Positions 8,847-16,908 of a DNA stretch of 64,000 nt are shown piece after piece. Source of the DNA: DATARH01 sp963712835 (GTDB lineage Bacteria; Pseudomonadota; Alphaproteobacteria; ATCC43930; CGMCC-115725). The notes beneath the pieces were generated by a model, which searched no databases, was not told where the DNA came from, and saw only the letters and a list, made by a program, of their open reading frames with translations. The translations under genes and the position numbers were made by a program. The stretch's first letter is position 1, and each line of letters starts with the position of its first letter. The stretch covers positions 310,001 through 374,000 of the forward strand of contig CAVQJJ010000002.1 in the NCBI GenBank assembly GCA_963712835.1, in the 5' to 3' direction.

Positions 8847-9081
8847 AAATCGACGCTGCCTTACAAGGCGCCACGCGCAGGGTGCACGGCGGCGGAGCGC
8901 ATCCGCGCATGGCTGATGTGCTGGCTTCGAGTGCCCCGCTTATGCTATATATTTCATTGGCGCTCTAAACGCTTCCCCCCGTTCCGCGCTCTTGCCCGAG
9001 ATGTGGACAGTCGCCGCCGCGAATGGCGACTTCAGGAGGCGTCGCGATCAGCGCCGGCTGGGGTCGGGGGCGCGAGAGATC

Positions 9082-9585
9082 ATGATGATAGCGACTGACA
9101 AGATGCCATTTTCCGAGGGCGAGCTCGTCGTCTACCCGACGCACGGCGTTGGCAAAATCACCGCGATCGAGGAGCAGGAGATCGCCGGTCACACGCTCAA
9201 TGTATTCGTCGTGCTGTTCGACAAGGACCGCATGACCCTCCGCGTCCCGCTCGCCAAGGCGAAAAATTCCGGCCTGCGCAGGCTCTCGAGCCGCAAGGAG
9301 ATGGACGCGGCCCTGGCCAAGCTGCGCGGCCGCTCGCGCGCCAAGCGCACGATGTGGAGCCGGCGCGCTCAAGAATATCAGGCGAAGATTGCTTCGGGCG
9401 ATCCCGCCTCGATCGCCGAGGTGGTGCGTGACCTGTTTCGCAACGCCGGGCAGCCCGAGCAATCCTATAGCGAGCGCCAGATCTACCAGGCGGCGCTCGA
9501 CCGGCTTGTGCGCGAGTTCGCTGCGGTCGAGCGGATCGACGAAATGACGGCGGTGCAGCGCGTCGAACAGATGCTGACGGCCTAG
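9082..9585 (+). CDS. carD: CarD/CdnL-family transcriptional regulator
   Basis: Regulator of 167 residues that binds the RNA polymerase beta subunit and stabilises open promoter complexes. The N-terminal RNAP-interaction domain is recognisable (FSEGELVVYPTHGVGKITAI...GHTLNVFVVLFDKDRMTLRVP). The C-terminal helical DNA-binding part includes MWSRRAQEYQAKIASGD and SYSERQIYQAALDRLVREFA. I chose the ATG at 9082 (MMIATDKMPF); an ATG three bases later is equally possible, while sequence upstream of it is not conserved. The 235 bases before it include an AT-rich patch (about 8941-8955) that may hold the promoter. Confidence 0.95.
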   Translation: MMIATDKMPFSEGELVVYPTHGVGKITAIEEQEIAGHTLNVFVVLFDKDRMTLRVPLAKAKNSGLRRLSSRKEMDAALAKLRGRSRAKRTMWSRRAQEYQAKIASGDPASIAEVVRDLFRNAGQPEQSYSERQIYQAALDRLVREFAAVERIDEMTAVQRVEQMLTA

Positions 9586-9729
9586 CCTGCGGACGCCGCG
9601 GCCCGGGAAGCCCTCGCGAAGCTTGGAGTCGGAAGGGCACGGCGCCCCTCCGGCGCAACCGCAGACGGCGCGCCCCGGCCGCCCGAGCCAGAGCAGGCCC
9701 CGCAGCGAAGCGGCGTCGGGACAGGGGAC

Positions 9730-10540
9730 GTGAACACAGGCGCCTCACGCGGAAAATTCGCGCATTTGGGTGATGCGAGACGGGTCTGGGCGGTCGGCTC
9801 GATCCATGGCGAAGCGCGCCGGTTGTCGCGCGTCCACGATCTGATCGGCGAACGCTTCTTCCGCGGTGACCGACTTGTTTATCTCGGCAACTATCTCGGT
9901 TTCGGCGACGACGTTAAGTCCACCCTCGACGAGTTGCTCGATTTCCGCCGCCGGGTGCTCGGCCGCCCGCAGGGGTTTGCCTGCGACGTTGTCTATCTTC
10001 GCGGCGCGCAGGAAGAAATGTGGCAGAAGCTGTTGCAATTGCAGTTCGCACCGAACCCCGGTGAGATTCTGGCTTGGATGGTGCGAGCCGGGGTGGAGGC
10101 TACGGTGCGCGCCTATGGCGGCGACATGCGCCAGGGCTTTGCCGCGACGCGCGACGGCCCGCGCACTATTACGCGCTGGACCAGCGGCCTGCGCGCCGCG
10201 ATGAACGCGGCCGAGGGCCATTCGACCCTATTTGCGGCGTTACGCCACGCCGCTTTCACCGGTGACCGCAGCCTGCTGTTCGTCCATGCCGGCATTGACC
10301 CGCGCCGCGCGCTGACCGTACAGGGCGAACTCGTTCTGGTGGAGCCCCGTCGACATTCTTCAGATGGAGGCTCCGTTCGACGAGTTCAGGCGTGTGGTGC
10401 GAGGGTTCGACCGCGACCGCCGGGGGATCATCGAAGCGGAATATGGCGTCTCCGTCGATGCCGGCGCCGGGCGCGGCGGCCGGCTGCAGGCGGCATGCTT
10501 TACGCTCGACGGCAAGATCGTCGACGTCTGCGAGGCGTAA
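9730..10540 (+). CDS. Metallophosphoesterase-like protein with degenerate metal site, frameshifted
   Basis: Resembles serine/threonine protein phosphatase-type phosphoesterases (about 269 residues after repair), but key motifs are altered. The first motif, normally GD-x-HG, reads VGSIHGE with Ser for the metal-binding Asp, and the second, normally GDxxDRG, reads LGNYLGFG. LRGAQEEM and FVHAGID stand in for the GNHE and HAG motifs. It may therefore bind metal poorly or not at all. The frame breaks after VQG: removing one A from the AA at 10328-10329 gives GDSFWWSPVDILQM and the protein continues to the TAA at 10538-10540. The original frame would read through arginine-rich sequence to 10563 instead. 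It is convergent with the SDR gene. Confidence 0.65.
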
Positions 10541-10547
10541 AAATCCA

Positions 10548-11303
10548 TCAAATGGCGGTATAGCCGCCATCGACCAGCAGGTCGCTCCCGGTCACAAAGC
10601 TCGCCGCGTCGCTCGCCAGGAATACCGCGGCCTGCGCCAGCTCGTGGGGCTTGCCGAGGCGCTTCGTCAAATGCTTGGCGCCAAGAGTTTCGTTCGCTGC
10701 CTCAAACGAATTGTAGCGGAGCAGCGTCCGCCGCGTTTCCACCGCCCCCGGCGACAGCGCGTTGCAGCGGACGTTCTGATCGGCATGGTCGATGGCGATG
10801 ACCTTGGCGAGCTGGATGAGCGCGCCCTTGGTCGCACAATAGGCGGCGCGGCCGGCGCTGCCAACCCGGCCGAGTTGCGAGGCGATGAAGATGATCGACC
10901 CGCCGCCCCCCGCGATCATGTAGGGCAAGGCGTATTTCGAGAGCAGGAAAGCGCCGGTCAGGTTGATATCGACGACCGTCTGCCACTCGGAAAGCGGCGT
11001 TTCGGTGACTGGCCCGCCCGCGTCGTGCGGCGCGGCGCCGCTGACCAGGATATCGAGCCGGCCGAGCGCGTTATGCGCCGCCTTCGTGACCTCCTGCACC
11101 TCCGTCTCGTCGGCGATGTTGCATTGGCGCGCCAGCGACTGGGTGCCGGCCGCCGCGACGAGCCGTGCGGTTTCCCTCGCGGCGTCGGCATCGATATCGG
11201 CGCAGGCGACCGATGCGCCTGCTTCGGCGAACGCCACGGCGATCGCGCGGCAAATGCCGCCGCCCGCGCCGCTGATCAGCGCCGCCTTGCCATTCAGATC
11301 CAT
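10548..11303 (-). CDS. SDR-family oxidoreductase
   Basis: Classical short-chain dehydrogenase of 251 residues, NAD(P)-dependent. ISGAGGGICRAIA is the nucleotide-binding glycine motif, VSGAAPHDAG replaces the usual NNAG, and the catalytic Ser (in FIASQLGRVG) and YCATK (Y-x3-K) are intact. LSPGAVETRR and VTGSDLLVDGGYT complete the fold. The acidic residue after the second strand (ADIDADA) suggests preference for NAD over NADP. It lies just downstream of the orphan ABC ATPase gene on the same strand (22 bases apart), so the pair may be cotranscribed. The substrate is unknown; a sugar or polyol is suggested only by the neighbour. Confidence 0.9.
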   Translation of the reverse strand: MDLNGKAALISGAGGGICRAIAVAFAEAGASVACADIDADAARETARLVAAAGTQSLARQCNIADETEVQEVTKAAHNALGRLDILVSGAAPHDAGGPVTETPLSEWQTVVDINLTGAFLLSKYALPYMIAGGGGSIIFIASQLGRVGSAGRAAYCATKGALIQLAKVIAIDHADQNVRCNALSPGAVETRRTLLRYNSFEAANETLGAKHLTKRLGKPHELAQAAVFLASDAASFVTGSDLLVDGGYTAI

Positions 11304-11324
11304 GTCGTTGCCCTAGACGAGGTG

Positions 11325-12422
11325 TCAGATGACCTGATCGTTCGCCGGGTCGATCAGGTGCATGTGGTTCATATCGGCGACCAGCCGCATTGTCTCGCCG
11401 GCGTTGCCCGCGGCCGCGGGATTGACCCGGCCGCAAACCTCGACGCCGTCGATGATGAAATAGACCATGGTCTCCATGCCGAGCGGCTCGACCACGTCGA
11501 GCTGCGCGTTGAACGCCGCGGCGCCCGGCGGCAAGTCGCCCCGGCTTTCGATGATGTCCTCGGGCCGCAGGCCGAACAAGACTTCCTTGTCGATATAGGG
11601 CTTGTAACGCTCGGTGCGGCTCTCAGGCACCGGCAGGGTCAGCTCGTTGCTGAGGCGCACCTTGAGGTTGTTGCCGCCGTTTACCACGCGCCCGGCCATG
11701 AAATTCATCGCCGGCGAGCCGATAAACCCGGCGACAAAGCGCGTCTTCGGGCTGTGGTAGAGCTCGTGCGGCGTGCCGAGCTGTTCGATGCGCCCGGCGT
11801 TCATTACCACGACCCGGTCGGCCAGGGTCATCGCCTCGACCTGGTCGTGCGTGACATAAATCGTTGTGGTCGTGACCTTTTGATGCACCTTCTTGATCTC
11901 GGTGCGCATCTGCACGCGCAGCTTGGCGTCGAGGTTCGACAGCGGTTCGTCGAACAGGAAGACCTTGGGATTGCGGACGATCGCCCGTCCCATCGCGACG
12001 CGCTGGCGCTGGCCGCCGGAGAGCTGCTTCGGCCGCCGTTCGAGCAAGAGAGAGATGTCGAGGATTTTCGCCGCCGCTTCGACCCGTTCCTTGATCTCCT
12101 GCTTGGGGAATTTCTTGAGGCGCAGACCGAACGACATGTTCTCGTAAACAGTCATATGCGGATAGAGCGCATAGTTCTGGAACACCATCGCGATATCGCG
12201 ATCTTTTGGCGGCACGTCGTTGACTAGCTGCTCGCCGATGAAGATTTCGCCTGATGTCGCTTCTTCGAGGCCTGCGATCATGCGCAGCGTCGTGCTCTTG
12301 CCGCATCCCGACGGCCCGACGAGAACGATGAACTCGCGGTCCGCGATGTCCAGGTCGATGCCCTGAACCGCGGGGGTTTTGTCGAACATTTTCACTACAT
12401 TACGGAGCGCAACCTGCGCCAT
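11325..12422 (-). CDS. Carbohydrate-type ABC transporter ATP-binding protein (MalK/UgpC family)
   Basis: ATPase subunit of 365 residues. Walker A is GPSGCGKST (residues 36-44), the signature is LSGGQRQRVAMGRA, Walker B is VFLFDEPLSNLD and the switch is THDQVEAM. A C-terminal TOBE/regulatory domain (LFGLRPEDI and beyond) places it with MalK/UgpC/MsmK proteins, which energise sugar or glycerol-3-phosphate importers. I use the ATG at 12422 (MAQVALRNVVKMFDK), the family's standard start. No permease or binding protein gene is nearby, so it is an orphan that may serve transporters encoded elsewhere. Confidence 0.93.
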   Translation of the reverse strand: MAQVALRNVVKMFDKTPAVQGIDLDIADREFIVLVGPSGCGKSTTLRMIAGLEEATSGEIFIGEQLVNDVPPKDRDIAMVFQNYALYPHMTVYENMSFGLRLKKFPKQEIKERVEAAAKILDISLLLERRPKQLSGGQRQRVAMGRAIVRNPKVFLFDEPLSNLDAKLRVQMRTEIKKVHQKVTTTTIYVTHDQVEAMTLADRVVVMNAGRIEQLGTPHELYHSPKTRFVAGFIGSPAMNFMAGRVVNGGNNLKVRLSNELTLPVPESRTERYKPYIDKEVLFGLRPEDIIESRGDLPPGAAAFNAQLDVVEPLGMETMVYFIIDGVEVCGRVNPAAAGNAGETMRLVADMNHMHLIDPANDQVI

Positions 12423-12568
12423 GTGCTGTCCTCTCGGTCGCTCCGGCCGGCGGCCGGCATTTCGTGGTCCCCAAAGCGGCTTCGCCGCCATTATCAGCGT
12501 TGCGCCGATCTTACCTCAGCCATGCATGAATATCTCGGCTATTTTATTGCCGCCCGCCCCGCGGCGGT

Positions 12569-13585
12569 TCAACGCTCCGTGAGCTTCAGCTCGATCCGCC
12601 GGTTCTTGCGATAGGCGTCCTCGGTCGTGCCGGTATCGATCGGCTGCTTGTCGGCAAAGCCGGCCGCGGCGAGGTGATCGGCCGGAATGCCTTGCGTGAT
12701 CGCATAGCGCACCACCGAAATCGCCCGCGCTGTCGACAGTTCCCAATTCGAAGCGAACTGATCGGTGTGAATAGGCCGATGATCGGTATGGCCATCAACC
12801 TCCAGCACCCAATGGATGTCGGGCGGGATCTCGGCGGCAATTTCCTTGAGCGCCGAGAAGACCGGGTCGAGCTGCTTTTTGGCGTCGTCGCTAAGATCGG
12901 CGCCACCTGGCGTGAACAGCACCTCGGCCTGGAAGACGAAGCGGTCGCCGACGACGCGAATGTCCGGCCGGCTGCCCAGGATTTGGCTGAGCTTGCCAAA
13001 GAATTCCGAGCGATAGCGGGCCAGTTCCTCAACCTTGTTGGCAAGCGCCAGGTTCAGCTTTTTGCCAAGGTCGACGATCTGGTCCTGCTGTTTCGTGACC
13101 GTGGCATTTGAGGCGTCGAGCGCCGCGGCGATCTTTGCCAGCTGGTCGCGCAGCGCCGCGATCTCCGCGGTCAGCTCTTCGACTTGCGCTTTGGCGGCCT
13201 GGGTCGCCTGCTGCTGGGCCGTAAGCTTCCCTTGCAGATCGGCGGCCTGGGCGCTCGCCTGGCCGGCGGCGGCGAGCTTCGCGTTGAACGCGTCTCGCTC
13301 GTCCTGCGCGACCTTGAGCTGAGCCGTCAGCGCGGCGGCATTGCCGCGCAGCGTCTCGCTTGTCTGCTTCTCGAGCGCCAGCTCGTCGGCGAGCGCGCTG
13401 ATCTTTTGCTGTAGCTGCCTCAGCGCCTCGTCGCGGCCGGATAGCGCGTCGGAGAGATAGAACTGGCCGACGGTAAAAACGAGCAGAATAAATATGATAA
13501 CCATCAACAGCTGCGCCAGGGCATCAACAAATCCCGGCCAGATATCAATGCTGGTGCGTCGGCCACGGGCACGTCCGAGAGCCAT
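12569..13585 (-). CDS. MotB/OmpA-family peptidoglycan-binding protein with coiled coil
   Basis: Inner-membrane protein of 338 residues with one N-terminal helix (PGFVDALAQLLMVIIFILLV), a long coiled coil (about residues 50-185, rich in Q/A/L/E heptads), and a C-terminal OmpA-like peptidoglycan-binding domain (LEVDGHTDHRPI...NWELSTARAISVVRYAIT). The membrane segment with an Asp (F-V-D) resembles MotB/TolR/ExbD. It starts 3 bases after the stop of a MotA/TolQ-like gene on the same strand, so the two probably form a proton-driven envelope complex. It is not flagellar MotB, since no flagellar genes are near. Confidence 0.85.
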   Translation of the reverse strand: MALGRARGRRTSIDIWPGFVDALAQLLMVIIFILLVFTVGQFYLSDALSGRDEALRQLQQKISALADELALEKQTSETLRGNAAALTAQLKVAQDERDAFNAKLAAAGQASAQAADLQGKLTAQQQATQAAKAQVEELTAEIAALRDQLAKIAAALDASNATVTKQQDQIVDLGKKLNLALANKVEELARYRSEFFGKLSQILGSRPDIRVVGDRFVFQAEVLFTPGGADLSDDAKKQLDPVFSALKEIAAEIPPDIHWVLEVDGHTDHRPIHTDQFASNWELSTARAISVVRYAITQGIPADHLAAAGFADKQPIDTGTTEDAYRKNRRIELKLTER

Positions 13586-13588
13586 GTG

Positions 13589-14740
13589 CTAGCGCCCTTC
13601 GTCGGAGATCGCGGCGATGGTCCGGGCGAGCAGCCGGATTTCGCCGCGCAACTCGCTCATCGTCTGCGAGCGCCCTTCGACAATGTCCTCGCTGAGCCGC
13701 GCCATATAGGCCTCGATATTGCGCATATGGTTGCGCAGCACGTCATCTTGCCCGAGCGAATTCTCGGCGATCGTCGCCAGCCGGGCGAGCGACGGCTTAA
13801 GCTCCATCTGATTCTCGGCGAGCTTCACCATCAGCATCTGCCCGGCCTTCATGTGCTCCGACAGCGTGCCGAGCCGGTCGATCAGCCCCGGCAGCGTGTT
13901 GTTGGCGCCGATCCGGCTTTCCTCGCTGCGCGCCAGGATGCGTTGCAGGTTTTCTAGGCTGTCGGCGGTCTGCTCGAGCAAGGCCTGGATATAGGCCGGC
14001 ACCGATCCGTCGCCGCCATCGCCGAACCCGCCCGACGACAGCCGCGTATAGGTCGATAGCCACTCCTCAAGGTCGTTGTAGAAGCGGTTCTGCGCCTGGC
14101 CAGCCTGCAGATCGAGGAAGCCGAGCACCAGGCTGCCGGCGAGTCCGAACAACGATGAGCTGAAAGCGGTCGACATGCCGTGCAGCGGCGAGCCGAGCGC
14201 GGTCTTCAGATCGGCGAAGGCGCGCGCCAGATCGCTCGATGACACATTGAGCCCGCCGATCACCCCGCCGACCGCTCGCACCGTTTCCAACAGCCCGTAG
14301 AACGTGCCAAGCAGCCCCAGAAAAACCAGCACGCCGATCAGGTAGCGCGAGGTCTCGCGGGTCTCGTCGAGGCGCATCGAGATGCCATCGAGCAGCGTCC
14401 GCAGCGACGTCGCCGACAGGCTCACCCGTCCGCCCTGGCGCGTTGACAGCATCCGCGCCATCGGCGCGAGCAGGCGCGGCGCCAGTCCGGTCGGCGCGGT
14501 CAAGTCGCGATTGGCGAGCCGTTCACGGAAATCGTCGATCCATGCGGTCTCCGGGTTGAGCAGCAGCACCTGGCGAAAAATGTAAAAGATGCCGCAGACC
14601 AGCACGCCGACGATAACCCCGTTGACGCCGGGATTGCCCATGAAGGCGGTGCTGAGCGGCCGGAACAGCGCCGCCACAAGCCCGGCAACCAGCACCAGGA
14701 ACACCGCCATGCGGATCAGGAAGCGGCCCGAACGGTTCAT
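13589..14740 (-). CDS. MotA/TolQ/ExbB-like membrane protein
   Basis: Protein of 383 residues with four predicted membrane helices: two near the N terminus (about 8-27 and 38-58), one around residue 135 (LIGVLVFLGLLGTFYGLLET) and one around residue 190 (STAFSSSLFGLAGSLVLGF). The last two helices match the conserved MotA/TolQ/ExbB proton-channel region with its G-x-F-x-G turn. The remaining 170 residues are cytoplasmic, helical and rich in E, L and R. It is immediately followed by the MotB/OmpA-like gene, its probable partner. The substrate or process powered by this complex is not evident. Confidence 0.82.
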   Translation of the reverse strand: MNRSGRFLIRMAVFLVLVAGLVAALFRPLSTAFMGNPGVNGVIVGVLVCGIFYIFRQVLLLNPETAWIDDFRERLANRDLTAPTGLAPRLLAPMARMLSTRQGGRVSLSATSLRTLLDGISMRLDETRETSRYLIGVLVFLGLLGTFYGLLETVRAVGGVIGGLNVSSSDLARAFADLKTALGSPLHGMSTAFSSSLFGLAGSLVLGFLDLQAGQAQNRFYNDLEEWLSTYTRLSSGGFGDGGDGSVPAYIQALLEQTADSLENLQRILARSEESRIGANNTLPGLIDRLGTLSEHMKAGQMLMVKLAENQMELKPSLARLATIAENSLGQDDVLRNHMRNIEAYMARLSEDIVEGRSQTMSELRGEIRLLARTIAAISDEGR

Positions 14741-14759
14741 GTGATCGATCGGCTATGCA

Positions 14760-15182
14760 CTAGCTGGACGGGGGTTTGTCGGCCGGCGGCGTCCGTGAGG
14801 CCGGCGAGGGGGTGGGGCCGAGCGGTTCGAGATCGGTTTCGAGCGACAGCGCCGGGAGCGGCTCCGGCGCAAGGCCGAGCTTTGCGGGCACTGCCGCTGG
14901 TGGAATTAAGGCCGTGGCGTCGAGCGGCATCCTTTGCACGGGAATTACCGCGTGCTTGCCCGGCGAGGCGACCGCCGCATGCATCGCCGGTGCTTGGGCT
15001 GTCCTCGGACCGCCCGTGGGCGGCAAGGGGGTGAACAGCGGTGTCGGCGGCCCGACATTGGCGCCTACGGGAGCCGCGTCGGCGGCCCAAACGGGCGCGA
15101 CGAGCAACATCGCCACGCCTGCCGCACAGAGCAGCGTAAGCGCCAGACGCTTCACCGGGTTCGATAGACGCGAACCCTCCAT
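14760..15182 (-). CDS. Proline-rich secreted protein of unknown function
   Basis: About 140 residues. The N terminus is a clear Sec signal (basic start, then LALTLLCAAGVAMLLVAPVW with a cleavage site near A-W-A-A). The mature part is low-complexity and rich in P, A and T (PPTPLFTPLPPTGGP, then TPSPASRTPPADKPPSS), with no domain I recognise. The ATG at 15182 (MEGSRLSNPVKR) gives the usual signal-peptide layout; an ATG at 15215 is also in frame. It lies 19 bases upstream of the MotA-like gene on the same strand and may be a periplasmic companion of that pair. Confidence 0.6.
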   Translation of the reverse strand: MEGSRLSNPVKRLALTLLCAAGVAMLLVAPVWAADAAPVGANVGPPTPLFTPLPPTGGPRTAQAPAMHAAVASPGKHAVIPVQRMPLDATALIPPAAVPAKLGLAPEPLPALSLETDLEPLGPTPSPASRTPPADKPPSS

Positions 15183-15285
15183 CGCGGCCTCATTCCCCGA
15201 CTTGTGGGCGGCCAAAATCGGCCATCGATCGCTGGGCCGGGGGTGCCAGAACCTAGCTCAAGCGCCGCTGCCGCGACACCGATTT

Positions 15286-16095
15286 CTATGGCTTGCGCGC
15301 CGTCCTCAGCGTCTCGCGGACCAGCGCCGCCAAGGGCAGATGCAGATGATCGTTGGCGGCGAGGATATCGCCACTCGCCAGCATCGTCTGACCGCCCGAA
15401 AGATCGCTGACATAGCCGCCGGCTTCGCGCACCAGGAGGATGCCGGCGGCGATGTCCCACGGGCTCAAACCGAATTCCCAGAAGGCTTCGAGCCGGCCCG
15501 CCGCGACATAGGCGAGGTCGAGCGCGGCGGCGCCAAATCGCCGCACCCCGGCGGCGCTGCCGGTGATCGTCTCGTTAAGCGCGAAATACTCGGGCTTGTC
15601 GCGGTCGCTGGCGCGCAGCCCGGTGGCGATCACCGCCTCCGAAAGCTGACGCCGTGCCGAGACGCGCAGCCGGCGGTCATTGAGATAGGCGCCGACGCCC
15701 TTCTCGGCCCAATAGAGCTCGTCGCGGGTCGGCTCATAGACCACGCCGGCGACGATCTCGCCGTCGCGCTCGAGGCCGATCGAGATCGCGAAATGCGGGA
15801 TGCCGTGCAGGAAGTTGATCGTCCCGTCGAGCGGGTCGACGATCCAGCGGTGGCGCTTGTCGTTGCCCTCGACCGCCCCGCTTTCCTCGAACAACAGGCC
15901 ATAACCCGGCCGCGCCCGCGTCAGCTCGCCGCGCAGCGTGCGATCGGCCTTGAGGTCGGCGTTGGAGACGAAATCGCCTGGCCCCTTGACCGAGACCTGG
16001 AGCTGCTCGACTTCGCCGAAATCGCGAATAAGTCCGCGCGCCGCCTTGAGCGCGGCGGCGGCCATCACATTGATCACCGGCGAGCGTACGGCCAA
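15286..16095 (-). CDS. suhB: Inositol monophosphatase family protein (SuhB-like)
   Basis: Li-sensitive Mg-dependent phosphatase of 269 residues. Conserved motifs are present in order: GDFVSNADLKAD, LFEESG (metal-binding Glu), WIVDPLDGTINFLHG (metal-binding Asp pair) and the C-terminal WDIAAGILLVREAGG. Expected substrates are inositol-1-phosphate or similar sugar phosphates; in many proteobacteria SuhB also takes part in rRNA antitermination. It lies downstream of efp on the same strand, separated from it by a 118-bp palindromic repeat. The length is normal and no motif is missing. Confidence 0.95.
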   Translation of the reverse strand: MAVRSPVINVMAAAALKAARGLIRDFGEVEQLQVSVKGPGDFVSNADLKADRTLRGELTRARPGYGLLFEESGAVEGNDKRHRWIVDPLDGTINFLHGIPHFAISIGLERDGEIVAGVVYEPTRDELYWAEKGVGAYLNDRRLRVSARRQLSEAVIATGLRASDRDKPEYFALNETITGSAAGVRRFGAAALDLAYVAAGRLEAFWEFGLSPWDIAAGILLVREAGGYVSDLSGGQTMLASGDILAANDHLHLPLAALVRETLRTARKP

Positions 16096-16125
16096 TCGAC
16101 ACTCCTCATAAATATCGCCACAAAC

Positions 16126-16243
16126 CTGCCCCTCACCCCAGCCCTGCTCCCCGCAGGCGGGGAGAGGGAGCGCGTCGTCAACCCCACCCGCTCACGGGGA
16201 GAGGGAGGGACCCGCGCCGCAGGCGTGGGAGGGCGAGGGGCAG
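16126..16243. repeat. Palindromic intergenic repeat, family B
   Basis: Element of 118 bp bounded by ctgcccctc and its inverse gaggggcag, with inner hairpins made of ctccccgc/gcggggag and related pairs. It lies between efp and suhB. Relatives with the same building blocks (ctctcccgc and gcgggagagg, with gaggcgggtgagg-type ends) occur at 26551-26675, 29386-29450 and, inside tilS, at 39514-39573. No ORF and no transposase are linked to it. Confidence 0.8.
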
Positions 16244-16270
16244 CCCGCAAGTGAGACGCGAGCCGACGAG

Positions 16271-16837
16271 TTAATCCTTCGCGCGTTCCATATAACTGCC
16301 GTCGGCGGTATTGACGACGATCCGCGTGCCGGCGCCGATATGCGGCGGGATCATCACCCGGCGCCCGTTTTCGAGCTTGCCCGGCTTGTAGGATGATGAG
16401 GCGGTCTGGCCGCGCACGACGGGGTCGGCTTCGACGACTTCCAGCGTCACGCTCTGTGGCAGCTCGACCGACAGCGCGGTGCCTTCGTATAGGGTGACGT
16501 TGCACATCATCCCGTCGGCGAGGAAATCGCCCGGCTCGCCGATCACCTCGCGCGGCACGCTGACCTGCTCGTAATTCTCGTTATCCATGAAGGTCGCCAT
16601 GTCGCCCTCCATGTAGAGAAACTGCATCTCCTTCTCGTCAAGGCGAACGCGCTCGACGGTTTCCTGGGTGCGGAAGCGCTCGGAGAGCTTGGAGCCGCCG
16701 CGCAGGTCGCGCATTTCGACCTGGGCAAAGGCGCCGCCCTTGCCGGGCTGCACCAGATCGCGCTTGAGCACGATCCACAATTTGTTCTGATGCTCGAGCA
16801 CATTGCCCGGCTTGATATCGATGGCGTTGATCTTCAT
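16271..16837 (-). CDS. efp: Elongation factor P
   Basis: Translation factor of 188 residues that helps the ribosome through polyproline stretches. It has the three-domain EF-P layout: an N-terminal KOW-like domain with the modification loop, an OB domain (FLYMEGDMATFMDNENYEQ) and a second OB domain with the family C-terminal signature (GAGTRIVVNTADGSYMERA). The loop reads LVQPGKGGAF, with Lys33 in the position that EpmA beta-lysylates. The gene is divergent from epmA, which encodes the modifying ligase. Length and motifs are normal. Confidence 0.97.
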   Translation of the reverse strand: MKINAIDIKPGNVLEHQNKLWIVLKRDLVQPGKGGAFAQVEMRDLRGGSKLSERFRTQETVERVRLDEKEMQFLYMEGDMATFMDNENYEQVSVPREVIGEPGDFLADGMMCNVTLYEGTALSVELPQSVTLEVVEADPVVRGQTASSSYKPGKLENGRRVMIPPHIGAGTRIVVNTADGSYMERAKD

Positions 16838-16908
16838 GGGATGAGGTCTCGGAAAGTTCCCGTGTTTGGCCGGCTTCCTACCAGTTTGGCGATGAAGGGG
16901 AAAGCGGA

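Noticed and set aside
8847..9081. Extra small gene between fdxA and carD
   Set aside because: In-frame upstream sequence of carD and short ORFs here lack ribosome-binding sites or similarity; best read as a promoter region.
12569..14740. Flagellar stator motAB
   Set aside because: The channel protein is longer, the coiled coil is far longer than in MotB, and no flagellar gene is present.
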